From contig NZ_QLYX01000003.1 of assembly GCF_003289645.1 (NCBI RefSeq), forward strand, positions 186,001 to 250,000: a stretch of 64,000 nucleotides of DNA. Reading direction: 5' to 3'. Below, piece by piece: positions 1 through 8,476 of this stretch. Under the pieces are notes generated by a model. It had not been told where the DNA came from and did not search any database. It saw nothing but the letters and a program-made list of their open reading frames with translations. The translations under genes and the position numbers were made by a program. The first letter of the stretch is position 1; the number at the start of each line of letters is the position of its first letter. The stretch is from Actinomadura craniellae. GTDB lineage: Bacteria; Actinomycetota; Actinomycetes; Streptosporangiales; Streptosporangiaceae.

Positions 1-2
1 GG

Positions 3-794
3 GTGCTGGTGCCGCCGACCGAGTACGACCCCGACACCGGTGACGCGGTCACCGACGAGTTCGTCGAGGTCGGCCCGGCCGGCACGGTCGAGTCGTGGTC
101 GTGGGTGCCGAACCCGCGCGCCACCCACCCGCTGGACCGCCCGTTCGCCTGGGCCCTGATCAGGATGGACGGCGCCGACACCGCCCTGCTGCACGCCCTC
201 GACCTGGGCGAGGAGGGCCCCGAGCCGCCCCGCCGGCTGCGCGCCGGGCTGCGGGTCCGCCCGCGCTTCCGGGCCGAGCGGGTCGGCAGCGTCCGCGACA
301 TCGAGTGCTTCGAACCCGAGGTCACGATGTACGTGGCACCGACCCGGCTGGAGTACCGGCTGCACCCTGGCCGGGCGCTGGACCGGTTCCTGGAGGGCAT
401 GTCCGAGGGCCGCATCCTGGGCCACCGCTGCGAGGTCTGCGACAAGGTCCTGGTGCCGATGAAGGGCTTGTGCCCCATGGACGGGGTGCCCACCACCGAG
501 GAGGTGGAGGTGGCCGACACCGGCACGGTCACCACCTTCGCCGTCAACAACATCCCCGACCCGCGCGCGCCCGAGGTGCCGTTCGTGTCGGCGTACATCC
601 TGCTGGACGGCGCCGACGTCGCGATGCTCGCCCTGGTCTCCGGGATTCCCGCCGACCAGGTCCGGCTGGGCATGCGCGTCCGCGCGGCGTGGAAGCCCCG
701 GGAGGAGTGGGGCCGCTCCATCGGCAACATCCGCTGGTTCGAGCCCACCGGGGAGCCCGACGTGCCCTTCGACGCGATCAAGGACTACACATGA
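3..794 (+). CDS. DUF35 OB-fold/zinc-ribbon protein, 5' partial
   Basis: Two DUF35-type units. The first begins inside its OB-fold, so its zinc ribbon lies before the window and the gene is 5' truncated. The second has a ribbon at about residues 138-158 (CEVC, then a CPMDG turn) followed by an OB-fold with the VPFVSAYILLDG strand typical of the family. DUF35 proteins bind acyl-CoA beside thiolase-like or retro-aldolase partners in steroid and fatty acid catabolism. It overlaps the next gene by ATGA at 791-794, so the two are translationally coupled. The double-domain form could serve both downstream thiolase-like proteins (inference). The GTG at 3 is only the first in-window start codon, not necessarily the true one. 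Confidence 0.85.
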   Translation: MLVPPTEYDPDTGDAVTDEFVEVGPAGTVESWSWVPNPRATHPLDRPFAWALIRMDGADTALLHALDLGEEGPEPPRRLRAGLRVRPRFRAERVGSVRDIECFEPEVTMYVAPTRLEYRLHPGRALDRFLEGMSEGRILGHRCEVCDKVLVPMKGLCPMDGVPTTEEVEVADTGTVTTFAVNNIPDPRAPEVPFVSAYILLDGADVAMLALVSGIPADQVRLGMRVRAAWKPREEWGRSIGNIRWFEPTGEPDVPFDAIKDYT

Positions 795-1828
795 CCGACA
801 TCGCCGTGGTCGCGTTCGCCCAGACCACGCACACCGCCGAGAACGCCGGGCTGTCGGAGACCGAGATGCTCCTGCCGGTGATCCAGCAGGTCAAGGCCGC
901 GACCGGGCTGAACCGGTTCGGGTTCACCTGCTCCGGCTCGTGCGACTACCTGGAGGGCGCGCCGTTCGCCTTCGTCTCCGCCCTGGACGCGGTCGGCGCC
1001 TGGCCGCCGATCGCCGAGAGCCATGTCGAGATGGACGCCGCCTGGGCGCTCTACGAGGCGTGGGTCGAGCTCAAGCACGGCGTGGTCGACACCGCCCTGG
1101 TGTACGGGTTCGGCAAGTCGTCCCAGACGGACGTCGCGGAACTGCTGGTCCAGCAGCTCGACCCGTACTACCTGGCCCCGCTCGGCCCCGACCAGGTGTC
1201 GCTGGCCGCCCTCCAGGCCCGCGCCCACCTCGACCGGTCCGGGGCCAAGGAGGACGACCTGCGCGCCGTGGCCGCCCGGTCCCGGGCCGCCGGCCGGGAC
1301 AACCCGTACGCGCTGCACCTGGACGACCCGGCCGCCGACGCCGGGTACGAGGTCGCGCCGCTGCGCCCGCACGACGTGGCGCCGCGCACGGACGGCGCCG
1401 CGGCGATCGTGCTGGCCTCCGGTGACCGCGCCCGCGAGCTGTGCGAACGGCCCGCCTGGATCACCGGCATCGACCACCGGGCCGACGCCCACTCGCCCGG
1501 CGTCCGGGACCTGAGCCGGTCGGAGTCCGCCCGGCTGGCGGGGGAGCGGGCCGGAGCCGCCGGCGTCGAGGTGGCCGAACTGCACGCCCAGTTCAGCCAC
1601 GAGGAGCTGATCCTGCGGGAGGCCCTGGGGCTCGGCGAGGACGTGCTCGTCAACCCGTCCGGCGGTGCCCTGTCCGCCAACCCGCCGATGGCCGCCGGGC
1701 TGATCCGGATCGGCGAGGCCGCGGCCCGCATCCATTCCGGCGCGGCCCGGCGGGCGCTCGGCCACGCGAGCTTCGGCCCGTGCCTCCAGCAGAACCTGGT
1801 GTGCGTCCTGGAAGGAGATCGGCGATGA
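791..1828 (+). CDS. Thiolase-like lipid-transfer protein (Ltp-type), first of a pair
   Basis: 345 aa, starting at the ATG of an ATGA overlap. The SCP-2/thiolase fold is recognisable from the C-terminal NPSGGALSANPP loop and the GHASFGP segment. Where a thiolase has its nucleophilic Cys (the CASG motif), this protein reads MDAAWALYE, so it should not do standard thiolysis. That is consistent with Ltp retro-aldolase partners that pair with DUF35 proteins in sterol side-chain degradation. Stop and next start overlap (ATGA at 1825). Probable role: one subunit of a heteromeric acyl-CoA aldolase or thiolase complex. The substrate is unknown. Confidence 0.8.
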   Translation: MTDIAVVAFAQTTHTAENAGLSETEMLLPVIQQVKAATGLNRFGFTCSGSCDYLEGAPFAFVSALDAVGAWPPIAESHVEMDAAWALYEAWVELKHGVVDTALVYGFGKSSQTDVAELLVQQLDPYYLAPLGPDQVSLAALQARAHLDRSGAKEDDLRAVAARSRAAGRDNPYALHLDDPAADAGYEVAPLRPHDVAPRTDGAAAIVLASGDRARELCERPAWITGIDHRADAHSPGVRDLSRSESARLAGERAGAAGVEVAELHAQFSHEELILREALGLGEDVLVNPSGGALSANPPMAAGLIRIGEAAARIHSGAARRALGHASFGPCLQQNLVCVLEGDRR

Positions 1829-2982
1829 CCGAGCGCTGCGCGGTGATCGGGGTCGGGCAGACCGCCTACAAGACCCGGCGCCTGGACGTCTCGATCGCGG
1901 GGCTGGTCCGCGAGGCGGCGCTGCGCGCCCTGGAGGACGCCGGCCTGACCTGGACCGACATCGACGCGGTGGTGGTCGGCAAGGCGCCCGACCTGTTCGA
2001 GGGCGTGATCATGCCCGAGACGTACCTCGCCGACGCGCTGGGCGCCCGGGGCAAGCCGATGATGCGGGTGCACACCGCCGGCTCGGTCGGCGGCTCCACC
2101 GGCATCGTCGCCGCCAACCTGATCCGGTCGGGCGTCCACCAGCGGGTGCTGGTGGTGGCCTGGGAGAAGCAGTCGGAGTCCAACGCCACCTGGGCGCTGA
2201 CGGTCGACCGGCCCTACAGCGCGTCGCTGGTGGTCGGCGCGGGCGGCTACTTCGCCCCGCACATCCGGGCGTACATGCAGCGCTCGAACGCCCCCGACCA
2301 CATCGGGACGCTCGTCGCGGTGAAGGACCGCGAGAACGCGCTGAAGAACCCGTACGCGCACCTGAAGATCCCCGGCATCTCCCGCGAGATGGTCGAGATG
2401 ACGCCCATGCTGTGGGAGCCGCTGCGCTACCTGGAGACCTGCCCCTCCTCCGACGGCGCCTGCGCGATGGTGCTGGCTTCGGAGGACGCCGCCCGGAGCG
2501 CGCCGAACCCGCCCGCCTGGGTGCACGGCACCGCGATGCGGTCCGAGCCGATCGTCTTCGCCGGGCGCGACACGGTGAGCCCGCGCGCCGGCATCGACTG
2601 CGCCGCCGACGTCTACGCCCAGGCGGGCATCACCGACCCCCGCGCCGAACTCGACTGCGCCGAGGTGTACGTCCCGTTCTCCTGGTACGAGCCGATGTGG
2701 CTGGAGAACCTGGGCTTCTGCGCCGAGGGCGAGGGCTGGAAGCTCACCGAGAACGGCGCCACGGCGCTGACCGGGGACATCCCGTGGAACCCGTCCGGCG
2801 GGGTGCTCTCCTCCAACCCGATCGGCGCGTCCGGGCTCATCCGGTTCGCCGAGGCGGCTCTCCAGGTGCGCGGCATGGCCGGCGAGTACCAGGTCGACGG
2901 CGCCCGCCGGGCGCTCGGCCACGCCTACGGCGGCGGCGCGCAGTTCTTCGCGATGTGGATTGTCGGTTCAGACAGACCGTGA
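1825..2982 (+). CDS. Thiolase-like lipid-transfer protein (Ltp-type), second of a pair
   Basis: 385 aa. The N-terminus (CAVIGVGQTAYKTRR) and the C-terminal NPSGGVLSSNPIGASG and GHAYGGGAQFF segments place it in the SCP-x/lipid-transfer thiolase family. The position of the catalytic Cys reads HTAGSVGGS, so a nucleophile is again missing, while a Tyr sits in the GHAYGG loop as in retro-aldolase members. The start overlaps the previous stop. With the DUF35 protein and the acyl-CoA synthetase it makes a four-gene unit for CoA-thioester catabolism, most likely steroid or branched-chain (inference). Confidence 0.82.
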   Translation: MTERCAVIGVGQTAYKTRRLDVSIAGLVREAALRALEDAGLTWTDIDAVVVGKAPDLFEGVIMPETYLADALGARGKPMMRVHTAGSVGGSTGIVAANLIRSGVHQRVLVVAWEKQSESNATWALTVDRPYSASLVVGAGGYFAPHIRAYMQRSNAPDHIGTLVAVKDRENALKNPYAHLKIPGISREMVEMTPMLWEPLRYLETCPSSDGACAMVLASEDAARSAPNPPAWVHGTAMRSEPIVFAGRDTVSPRAGIDCAADVYAQAGITDPRAELDCAEVYVPFSWYEPMWLENLGFCAEGEGWKLTENGATALTGDIPWNPSGGVLSSNPIGASGLIRFAEAALQVRGMAGEYQVDGARRALGHAYGGGAQFFAMWIVGSDRP

Positions 2983-2991
2983 GGTGCCCCG

Positions 2992-4566
2992 ATGGAGTTC
3001 CACCAGGCTGATTTGTTCGAGGCGATAGCGGACGCGATCGGGGACCGCGTCGCGCTGGCGTGCGGCGACCGGCGGCTCACCTTCGCCGAGATGGACGCCG
3101 AGGCCAACCGGCTGGCCCACCACCTGATCGCCGCCGGGGTGCGGCCCGGGGAGCACGTCGGGATGCAGCTCTACAACGGGGTTGAGTACGCCGCCGCGCT
3201 GCTCGCCACGTTGAAGATCCGGGCGGTGCCCGTCAACGTCAACTACCGGTACGTGCAGAAGGAACTGCTCTACCTCTACCAGGACTCCGACATCGTGGCG
3301 CTGCTGTACGACGCGGAGTTCGACGACCGGGTGGCGGCGACCGCCCCGCAGGCGCCGAAGCTGCGGCACCTGATCTCGGTGGGCGGGCCGGGCTCGGTGC
3401 CCGGCTCGGTGGAGTACGAGGAGGCGCTGGCCGGCTGCTCCACCGGCCGCGGGTTCCCGCCGCGCTCGCCCGACGACACCTACATCATCTACACCGGCGG
3501 GACCACCGGCATGCCCAAGGGCGTGATGTGGAGCCTGCGGGACCTGTTCTTCGCGTTCGGCAACCCGGCGGCGCCCCCCTTCTCGGTGCCGCAGGACGTG
3601 GTGGAGTTCGCCCGCACCTCCGGGCCGATGATCATGATGACGGCGCCGCCGCTGATGCACGGCGCCGCGCAGATGGCCACGTTCATCGCCTGGTGCATGG
3701 GCGCCGCCATCGTCTACGTGCGCAAGTTCGACGCCGACGAGGTCTGGCGGACGATCGGGCGCGAGCGGGTCAACTCGCTGACGGTCACCGGGGACGCGAT
3801 GGCGATCCCGATGGCCGACGCGCTGGAGCGCGACTCCTACGACCTGTCGTCGCTGATCACCTACGCCTCGACCGGGGCGATCCTCACCGGCGCGGTGCGG
3901 GACCGGCTGCAGGCGCTGCTGCCCAACGTGATGATCCTGGACCGGTTCGGGTCCACCGAGTCCGGCTCCACCGCCGCGGCGGTCGCCGGGTCCAGCCCCG
4001 AGAAGGGGCTGCGGTTCTCGCCCGACGTGCCCGACGTGACGGTGCTGGACGAGTCGCTGCGTCCCGTCGAGCCCGGCTCCGGGGTGCTGGGGCAGGTCGC
4101 CCGGACGGGCTTCATCGCCCGCGGCTACTACAACGACCCGGAGAAGACGGCGAAGACGTTCCCCCAGGTGGACGGCCGGCGCTGGCTGCTCACCGGCGAC
4201 ATCGCCACGGTCGAGGCGGACGGCACCATCGCGGTCTTCGGCCGCGGCTCGCAGGCCATCAACACCGGCGGGGAGAAGGTCTTCCCCGAGGAGGTGGAGG
4301 CGGTCCTGAAGGGGCACCCGGACGTGTACGACGCGGTCGTCACCGGCGTCCCCGACCCGCGCTGGGGCAGCCGGGTCGCCGCGGTGGTCCAGCTCTACCC
4401 GGACCGCCCGGCCCCCTCCTCGGAGGAGCTGGACGCCCACTGCCGGGAGAGCCTGTCGGGCTACAAGGTGCCGCGCGCCTACGCCTTCGTCCCCGAGATC
4501 GTCCGCTCCCCGACGGGCAAGGCGGACTACCGCTGGGCCAAGGAGACCGCGGCGGCCGCGGGCTGA
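2992..4566 (+). CDS. Acyl-CoA synthetase (FadD-like, AMP-binding)
   Basis: 524 aa ANL-family ligase. The P-loop YTGGTTGMPKG is near residue 165. The adenylate-binding and hinge region includes GRGSQAINTGGEKVFPEEVE, and the catalytic Lys lies in SPTGKADYRWAK near the C-terminus, so the enzyme looks intact. It should activate a carboxylic acid to its CoA ester through an acyl-AMP. It follows the Ltp pair by 9 bp in the same direction and most likely feeds substrate to that pathway. The ATG at 2992 is preceded by a GAGG-type site in the short gap. Confidence 0.9.
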   Translation: MEFHQADLFEAIADAIGDRVALACGDRRLTFAEMDAEANRLAHHLIAAGVRPGEHVGMQLYNGVEYAAALLATLKIRAVPVNVNYRYVQKELLYLYQDSDIVALLYDAEFDDRVAATAPQAPKLRHLISVGGPGSVPGSVEYEEALAGCSTGRGFPPRSPDDTYIIYTGGTTGMPKGVMWSLRDLFFAFGNPAAPPFSVPQDVVEFARTSGPMIMMTAPPLMHGAAQMATFIAWCMGAAIVYVRKFDADEVWRTIGRERVNSLTVTGDAMAIPMADALERDSYDLSSLITYASTGAILTGAVRDRLQALLPNVMILDRFGSTESGSTAAAVAGSSPEKGLRFSPDVPDVTVLDESLRPVEPGSGVLGQVARTGFIARGYYNDPEKTAKTFPQVDGRRWLLTGDIATVEADGTIAVFGRGSQAINTGGEKVFPEEVEAVLKGHPDVYDAVVTGVPDPRWGSRVAAVVQLYPDRPAPSSEELDAHCRESLSGYKVPRAYAFVPEIVRSPTGKADYRWAKETAAAAG

Positions 4567-4669
4567 GTTCCCGGAGTCTTCATCTCGATCGGGACCGTGT
4601 CGGGGCGTGGTGTCGGGGCGGGCGGTTAGAGTGCTGCCCTCCCCGGCATACCAGGAGCTTTCCCCTGTC

Positions 4670-6619
4670 ATGGACATCCCCGGTTACGAGATCGTCGAGA
4701 TGCTGGGCGCGGGCGGGTTCGGCACCGTCTACCGCGCCCGCCAGCTGGCCGTGCGGCGCGAGGTCGCGCTGAAGATCGACAGCCGGGTGCTGTCCACCGA
4801 GCGGGACCGGCGGCGCTTCATGCGCGAGGTCACCGCGGCCGGCCGGCTGTCCGGGCACCCGCACGTGGTGGCGCTCTACGACGCGGGCACGCTCCCCGAC
4901 GGCCGGCCGTACATGGTCATGGCGCTGTGCCCCGACGGCTCGCTGAACGACCGGCTGCACGACTCGGGCCCGTTCCCCGCCGCCGAGGTCCGCGACATCG
5001 GGGTGCGGATCGCCGACGCCCTGGCCGCCGCGCACGCCGCCGGGGTGCTGCACCGCGACGTGAAGCCCGCCAACATCCTCCGCGACCCCTACGGCGGGGT
5101 CGCGCTGGCCGACTTCGGCCTGGCCAGCATGCCCGCCCCCGGCCTGGAGTCGTCCGCCACCCGGGAGGCCCTCACCCCCGCGTACGCCCCGCCCGAGGCG
5201 TTCCAGCTGGTCGAGCCGGCTCCGGTGGGCGACGTGTACTCGCTGGCGGCCTCGCTGTACGCGCTGCTCTCGGGCCGCCCCCCGCACTTCCCGCCCGGCG
5301 GCCCGCCGTCCATCCCGGCCCTGCTGGCGGCGCAGCGCCACCCGGTGCCGGACGTTCCCGGTGCCCCGCCCGCCCTGGTCGAGGTCCTCCGCCGGGCCCT
5401 CGCCTACGACCCGGCCGCCCGCACCCCCACCGCCGCGGCCCTCCGCGACGCCCTCGCCGCCCTGGCCCCCGCCGACCTGGCCGGTTCCGCGCCTGTGCCG
5501 GGCCCGCGAACCGACCCGGGCCTGCCCGCCCCGGCGGGCGCCTCGTCCGATCGCGGGCCGGTCGCCTCCGGACCCGGGGTCGTGTCCGGCCCGCCGCCCG
5601 TGGCGGCCGCCCCGGCCGGTTCCGGGCCGACCGCCTCCGGAGCACATGTCGTGCCCGGGACGGGCACTCCCGGCCTCCCGCCCCCGCCGGGCTCGCCGCC
5701 CGGTACGGGCGGCGCCGCGTTCGGGGTTTCGCCCGTATCGGGTCCGCGGACGGATCCGGGTTCGCCTGTCCACGGCACGGATCCTTCAGGCCGGGGCGCG
5801 GTGTTCTCGCCCGGTCACGCGCCCGGCCCTCCGCCGGTGGCCGGGCCGCCCGCCCCCGCGCCGGGTGCCCCCTGGGCGTCCCCGTCCGGACCGGGTACCG
5901 GGGGATACGGAGCGCAGTACCCCGGCGGGGAGCACGGCGGCTGGCCCGGCCCGCAGACCCGGCCGCCCGGCGGCTGGCACGGCACCACGAGCCCGGGACG
6001 TCCCGCCCGCCAGGGCATCGGCAGGGGCGTGTTGCTGAGCGCCGCCGCGCTGGTCGCCGCGGCGATCGTCGGCGCGGGCGCGCTGGTGGCCATGTCCGAC
6101 CGGGGTGACGGGGAGCCGGGTACCGGGGCCGCCTCCGGCGGCGCGTCGCCCGGAGCGGGGAACGCCTCCCGGCCCGCCGCGAACGGCGGGTACGGGGTCC
6201 CCACGGTGACCGAGAACTGCCCCGCCGCGGGCGTCCAGGGCGCGCAGGCCCGATGCACCACGACCGCGGAGTGCTGGGGCGGCATGGTGGTGATCTCCGG
6301 GGACGCGCGGGCGACCCGCTACGACTGCGTGCGCCGGCACAGCTGGGAGACGTTCGCCATCGGCCTGCTGCCCGCCGACGCCCAGACCTGGAACCAGCAG
6401 GAACTGGCCCAGCACCCGCTGATCCGCCAGGTCTGCTCCAAGCAGGTCCTGCTCGCCTCCCGCAAGGGCGCCGGGCTCCGGCACCCGGTGGCCGGGTGGC
6501 GGCCCGACGTGCTCCCGCCGTCCCAGGCGTCCTTCGAGAACGGCAACCGCGTCTACCGCTGCGTCGCCGCCCACACCGGACTGGACGGCCTCCAGGGCAC
6601 CTCCTTCCACGCGAGCTGA
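4670..6619 (+). CDS. Membrane Ser/Thr protein kinase with Cys-rich external domain
   Basis: 649 aa. Kinase domain at residues 5-260: Gly loop GAGGFGTVYRA, VALKID lysine, HRDVKPANIL near residue 128 and DFGLASM. A long Pro/Gly-rich linker (about 265-445) is followed by one TM helix (about 452-475). The C-terminal external domain contains several Cys and a PSQASFENGNRVYRC segment resembling septum-formation-type domains. No PASTA repeats. The ATG at 4670 was chosen over the GTG at 4607 because it has AGGAG about ten bases upstream and starts directly at the kinase fold. It stands alone, so its target is unknown. Confidence 0.9.
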   Translation: MDIPGYEIVEMLGAGGFGTVYRARQLAVRREVALKIDSRVLSTERDRRRFMREVTAAGRLSGHPHVVALYDAGTLPDGRPYMVMALCPDGSLNDRLHDSGPFPAAEVRDIGVRIADALAAAHAAGVLHRDVKPANILRDPYGGVALADFGLASMPAPGLESSATREALTPAYAPPEAFQLVEPAPVGDVYSLAASLYALLSGRPPHFPPGGPPSIPALLAAQRHPVPDVPGAPPALVEVLRRALAYDPAARTPTAAALRDALAALAPADLAGSAPVPGPRTDPGLPAPAGASSDRGPVASGPGVVSGPPPVAAAPAGSGPTASGAHVVPGTGTPGLPPPPGSPPGTGGAAFGVSPVSGPRTDPGSPVHGTDPSGRGAVFSPGHAPGPPPVAGPPAPAPGAPWASPSGPGTGGYGAQYPGGEHGGWPGPQTRPPGGWHGTTSPGRPARQGIGRGVLLSAAALVAAAIVGAGALVAMSDRGDGEPGTGAASGGASPGAGNASRPAANGGYGVPTVTENCPAAGVQGAQARCTTTAECWGGMVVISGDARATRYDCVRRHSWETFAIGLLPADAQTWNQQELAQHPLIRQVCSKQVLLASRKGAGLRHPVAGWRPDVLPPSQASFENGNRVYRCVAAHTGLDGLQGTSFHAS

Positions 6620-6986
6620 ACGCCCGCGGTCCTGCCGAAGGATCACCCGTGCCCGGGCGTTCCCGGCTGGTTCGGCTTCTCCCGAGGCCGCCATGCGGCA
6701 CCGCCCGAGCGGAGCCGCCCTGGACGGCGCCGCCCGGTTCGCGGCGGGCATCGGGTGGCCGGGTCAGACCCGGACCGCTGTGCAGGTGGCCCGGACGGTT
6801 GGCCAGGGGTGGCCAGAGTCCGGGGAACTCATGTGGACGACCAGATCAGGCGGCCACTACGCATCATCGGTATATGTGTCGTTCTGACGCTTAATAGTGG
6901 GATGCGGGGCATAGTGGTTGGCGGCAGCCCCGGGGCGACGACCCGCGGGCGAGGTACCGAGCCGGTGCGGAAGTCGGGAGACGCGA
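6620..6986. other. 367-bp intergenic region with a probable promoter
   Basis: No supported gene. The segment around 6855-6900 is markedly AT-richer than its surroundings (for example cggtatatgtgtcg and cttaatagtggg) and probably carries the promoter of the gene at 6987. A short direct/inverted motif, ttggccaggggtggcca, lies near 6800. No terminator hairpin was recognised after the kinase gene. Confidence 0.4.
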
Positions 6987-8333
6987 ATGGACGAGGTGGC
7001 CGAAGCGAACGCCGACGCCAGGGCCGGGATGCCCCGGCCGGACGAAGCCGCCGACGCCGCCGAACTGGTCGCGGCGATGCGGCGGCTCAAGAACTGGTCC
7101 GGGCACAGCTACCGGGAACTGGAGCGGCGTGCCGCGGCGGCCGGCGACGCCCTGCCGCGCAGCACCGTCACCCTGGCGCTGACCCGCGACACCCTGCCCC
7201 GCGAGGACATGCTCGCCGCGTTCGTCCGCGCCTGCGGGGGCGACGACGACCAGGTGCGCTGCTGGATCACGGCCCGCCGCCGCATCGCGGGAGCGGGCCG
7301 CACCGGACCGGACCCCGCGGTCCGGGTCGAGGAACTCCCGCGCCGCCCGGACACCGCCTACCGGGGAGTCCGCAGGCTGGTGGCGGCCCTGACCGTGGTG
7401 GTGGCGGTGGTCGGCGCCGTCGCGGTGTTCGCGCTGGTCGAGAACGAGGCGAACAGAACCGCCCCGGCCGGCTCGGACCCCGCCCCCGGCCCGCCGGTCA
7501 TGGACCTCCCCCCACCGGACGAACGGCTGCTGCGCACCCCGCCGCCCGCCCCCGCCGGCGCCCCCACCGTGCTGTACGTGGGCGAGACGATCGCCCGGCA
7601 GACCCGCAACGCGCTGGCCTACTTCGTGCACCGCACCGGCCGGGGCGCCGTCGTCGCCACCGAGCAGCCGGGCAGCGCGATCTGCGACCACCTGGGCGGC
7701 ACCCCGAACTCCTCGGTACCGGCCACCCGCCGCCTGCCCGCGATGATCAGGAGCGTCCGGCCGCGCGTGGTGGTGATGCAGTTCTGGGGCCACTCCTCCG
7801 AGTACACCCCCTGCACCGGCGGAGCCCGCCCCGACCGGGACGACTACTACCACCGCTACTGGAACGACGCCCACCAGGCCGTCCGGCAGATCACCGAGGC
7901 GGCCCGGCAGGCCGGCATCCCCCGCCCCCGGGTGGTGTGGGTGCTCCAGCCCCCCGACGCCGGCGACCCCGACCGGGTCCGCCGCCTCAACCAGGACGTC
8001 TACACCACGGTCGCGCACGCCCACCAGGACCTGACCTCCGACGCCGGCTGGCAGCTCAGCACCGCCGCGCACGGCGGCCCCCCGATCCCCGACGGCCGCC
8101 ACCGCAGCCCCCAGTTCTCCCCGTGCACCCCCGACGAGCGGCGCCACGGCTACTGCACGCACCCGCGGATGGACGGCGGCATGGCCCAGCTCTACAGGAA
8201 GACCGACGACCGCAAACTCCACCTCTGCCTCACCTCGGCGATCCTCGACCCTCAGCCCTGCGACAGCAGATCCCCTGGCGTCATCCGCTACGCCCGCACC
8301 ATCGCCGCCACCGCCACCGCCGCCCTGGAATGA
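6987..8333 (+). CDS. HTH protein with TM helix and SGNH-hydrolase-like external domain
   Basis: 448 aa. Residues ~30-100 form an actinomycete-type HTH region (AELVAAMRRLKNWSGHSYRE, then RSTVTLALTR). One TM helix lies at ~128-151. The C-terminal ~250 residues resemble the SGNH/acyltransferase-3-associated fold: strand TVLYVGETIA where a GDS motif is expected, and PRVVVMQFWGHSSEYTPC. The nucleophile Ser is replaced (GET for GDS), so activity is doubtful. The ATG at 6987 has GGGAG seven bases upstream; the in-frame ATG at 6918 has none. Topology should put the HTH inside and the SGNH domain outside, suggesting a one-protein sensor (inference). Confidence 0.7.
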   Translation: MDEVAEANADARAGMPRPDEAADAAELVAAMRRLKNWSGHSYRELERRAAAAGDALPRSTVTLALTRDTLPREDMLAAFVRACGGDDDQVRCWITARRRIAGAGRTGPDPAVRVEELPRRPDTAYRGVRRLVAALTVVVAVVGAVAVFALVENEANRTAPAGSDPAPGPPVMDLPPPDERLLRTPPPAPAGAPTVLYVGETIARQTRNALAYFVHRTGRGAVVATEQPGSAICDHLGGTPNSSVPATRRLPAMIRSVRPRVVVMQFWGHSSEYTPCTGGARPDRDDYYHRYWNDAHQAVRQITEAARQAGIPRPRVVWVLQPPDAGDPDRVRRLNQDVYTTVAHAHQDLTSDAGWQLSTAAHGGPPIPDGRHRSPQFSPCTPDERRHGYCTHPRMDGGMAQLYRKTDDRKLHLCLTSAILDPQPCDSRSPGVIRYARTIAATATAALE

Positions 8334-8363
8334 ACCACCGGCGATCCCCGCCCCGAACCCTTT

Positions 8364-8417
8364 CGTGATCCTTGAGGATTCGAGGGGTCATCGCCCCTCG
8401 AATCCTCAAGGATCACG
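8364..8417. terminator. Perfect 24-bp inverted repeat between convergent genes
   Basis: Left arm 8364-8387, six-base loop tcatcg, right arm 8394-8417, with no mismatch. It sits between two genes that end towards each other, so a bidirectional terminator is the simple reading. There is no U-tract, and the arm is longer and less GC-rich than most terminators here. Its outer part (gtgatccttgaggat) resembles the hairpin at 42581. Confidence 0.75.
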
Positions 8418-8476
8418 TTCGAGGGGACGGGGCTCGCGGCACGGAACGGGAGCGTCGTGCCTCGATCGGGTGCCGG

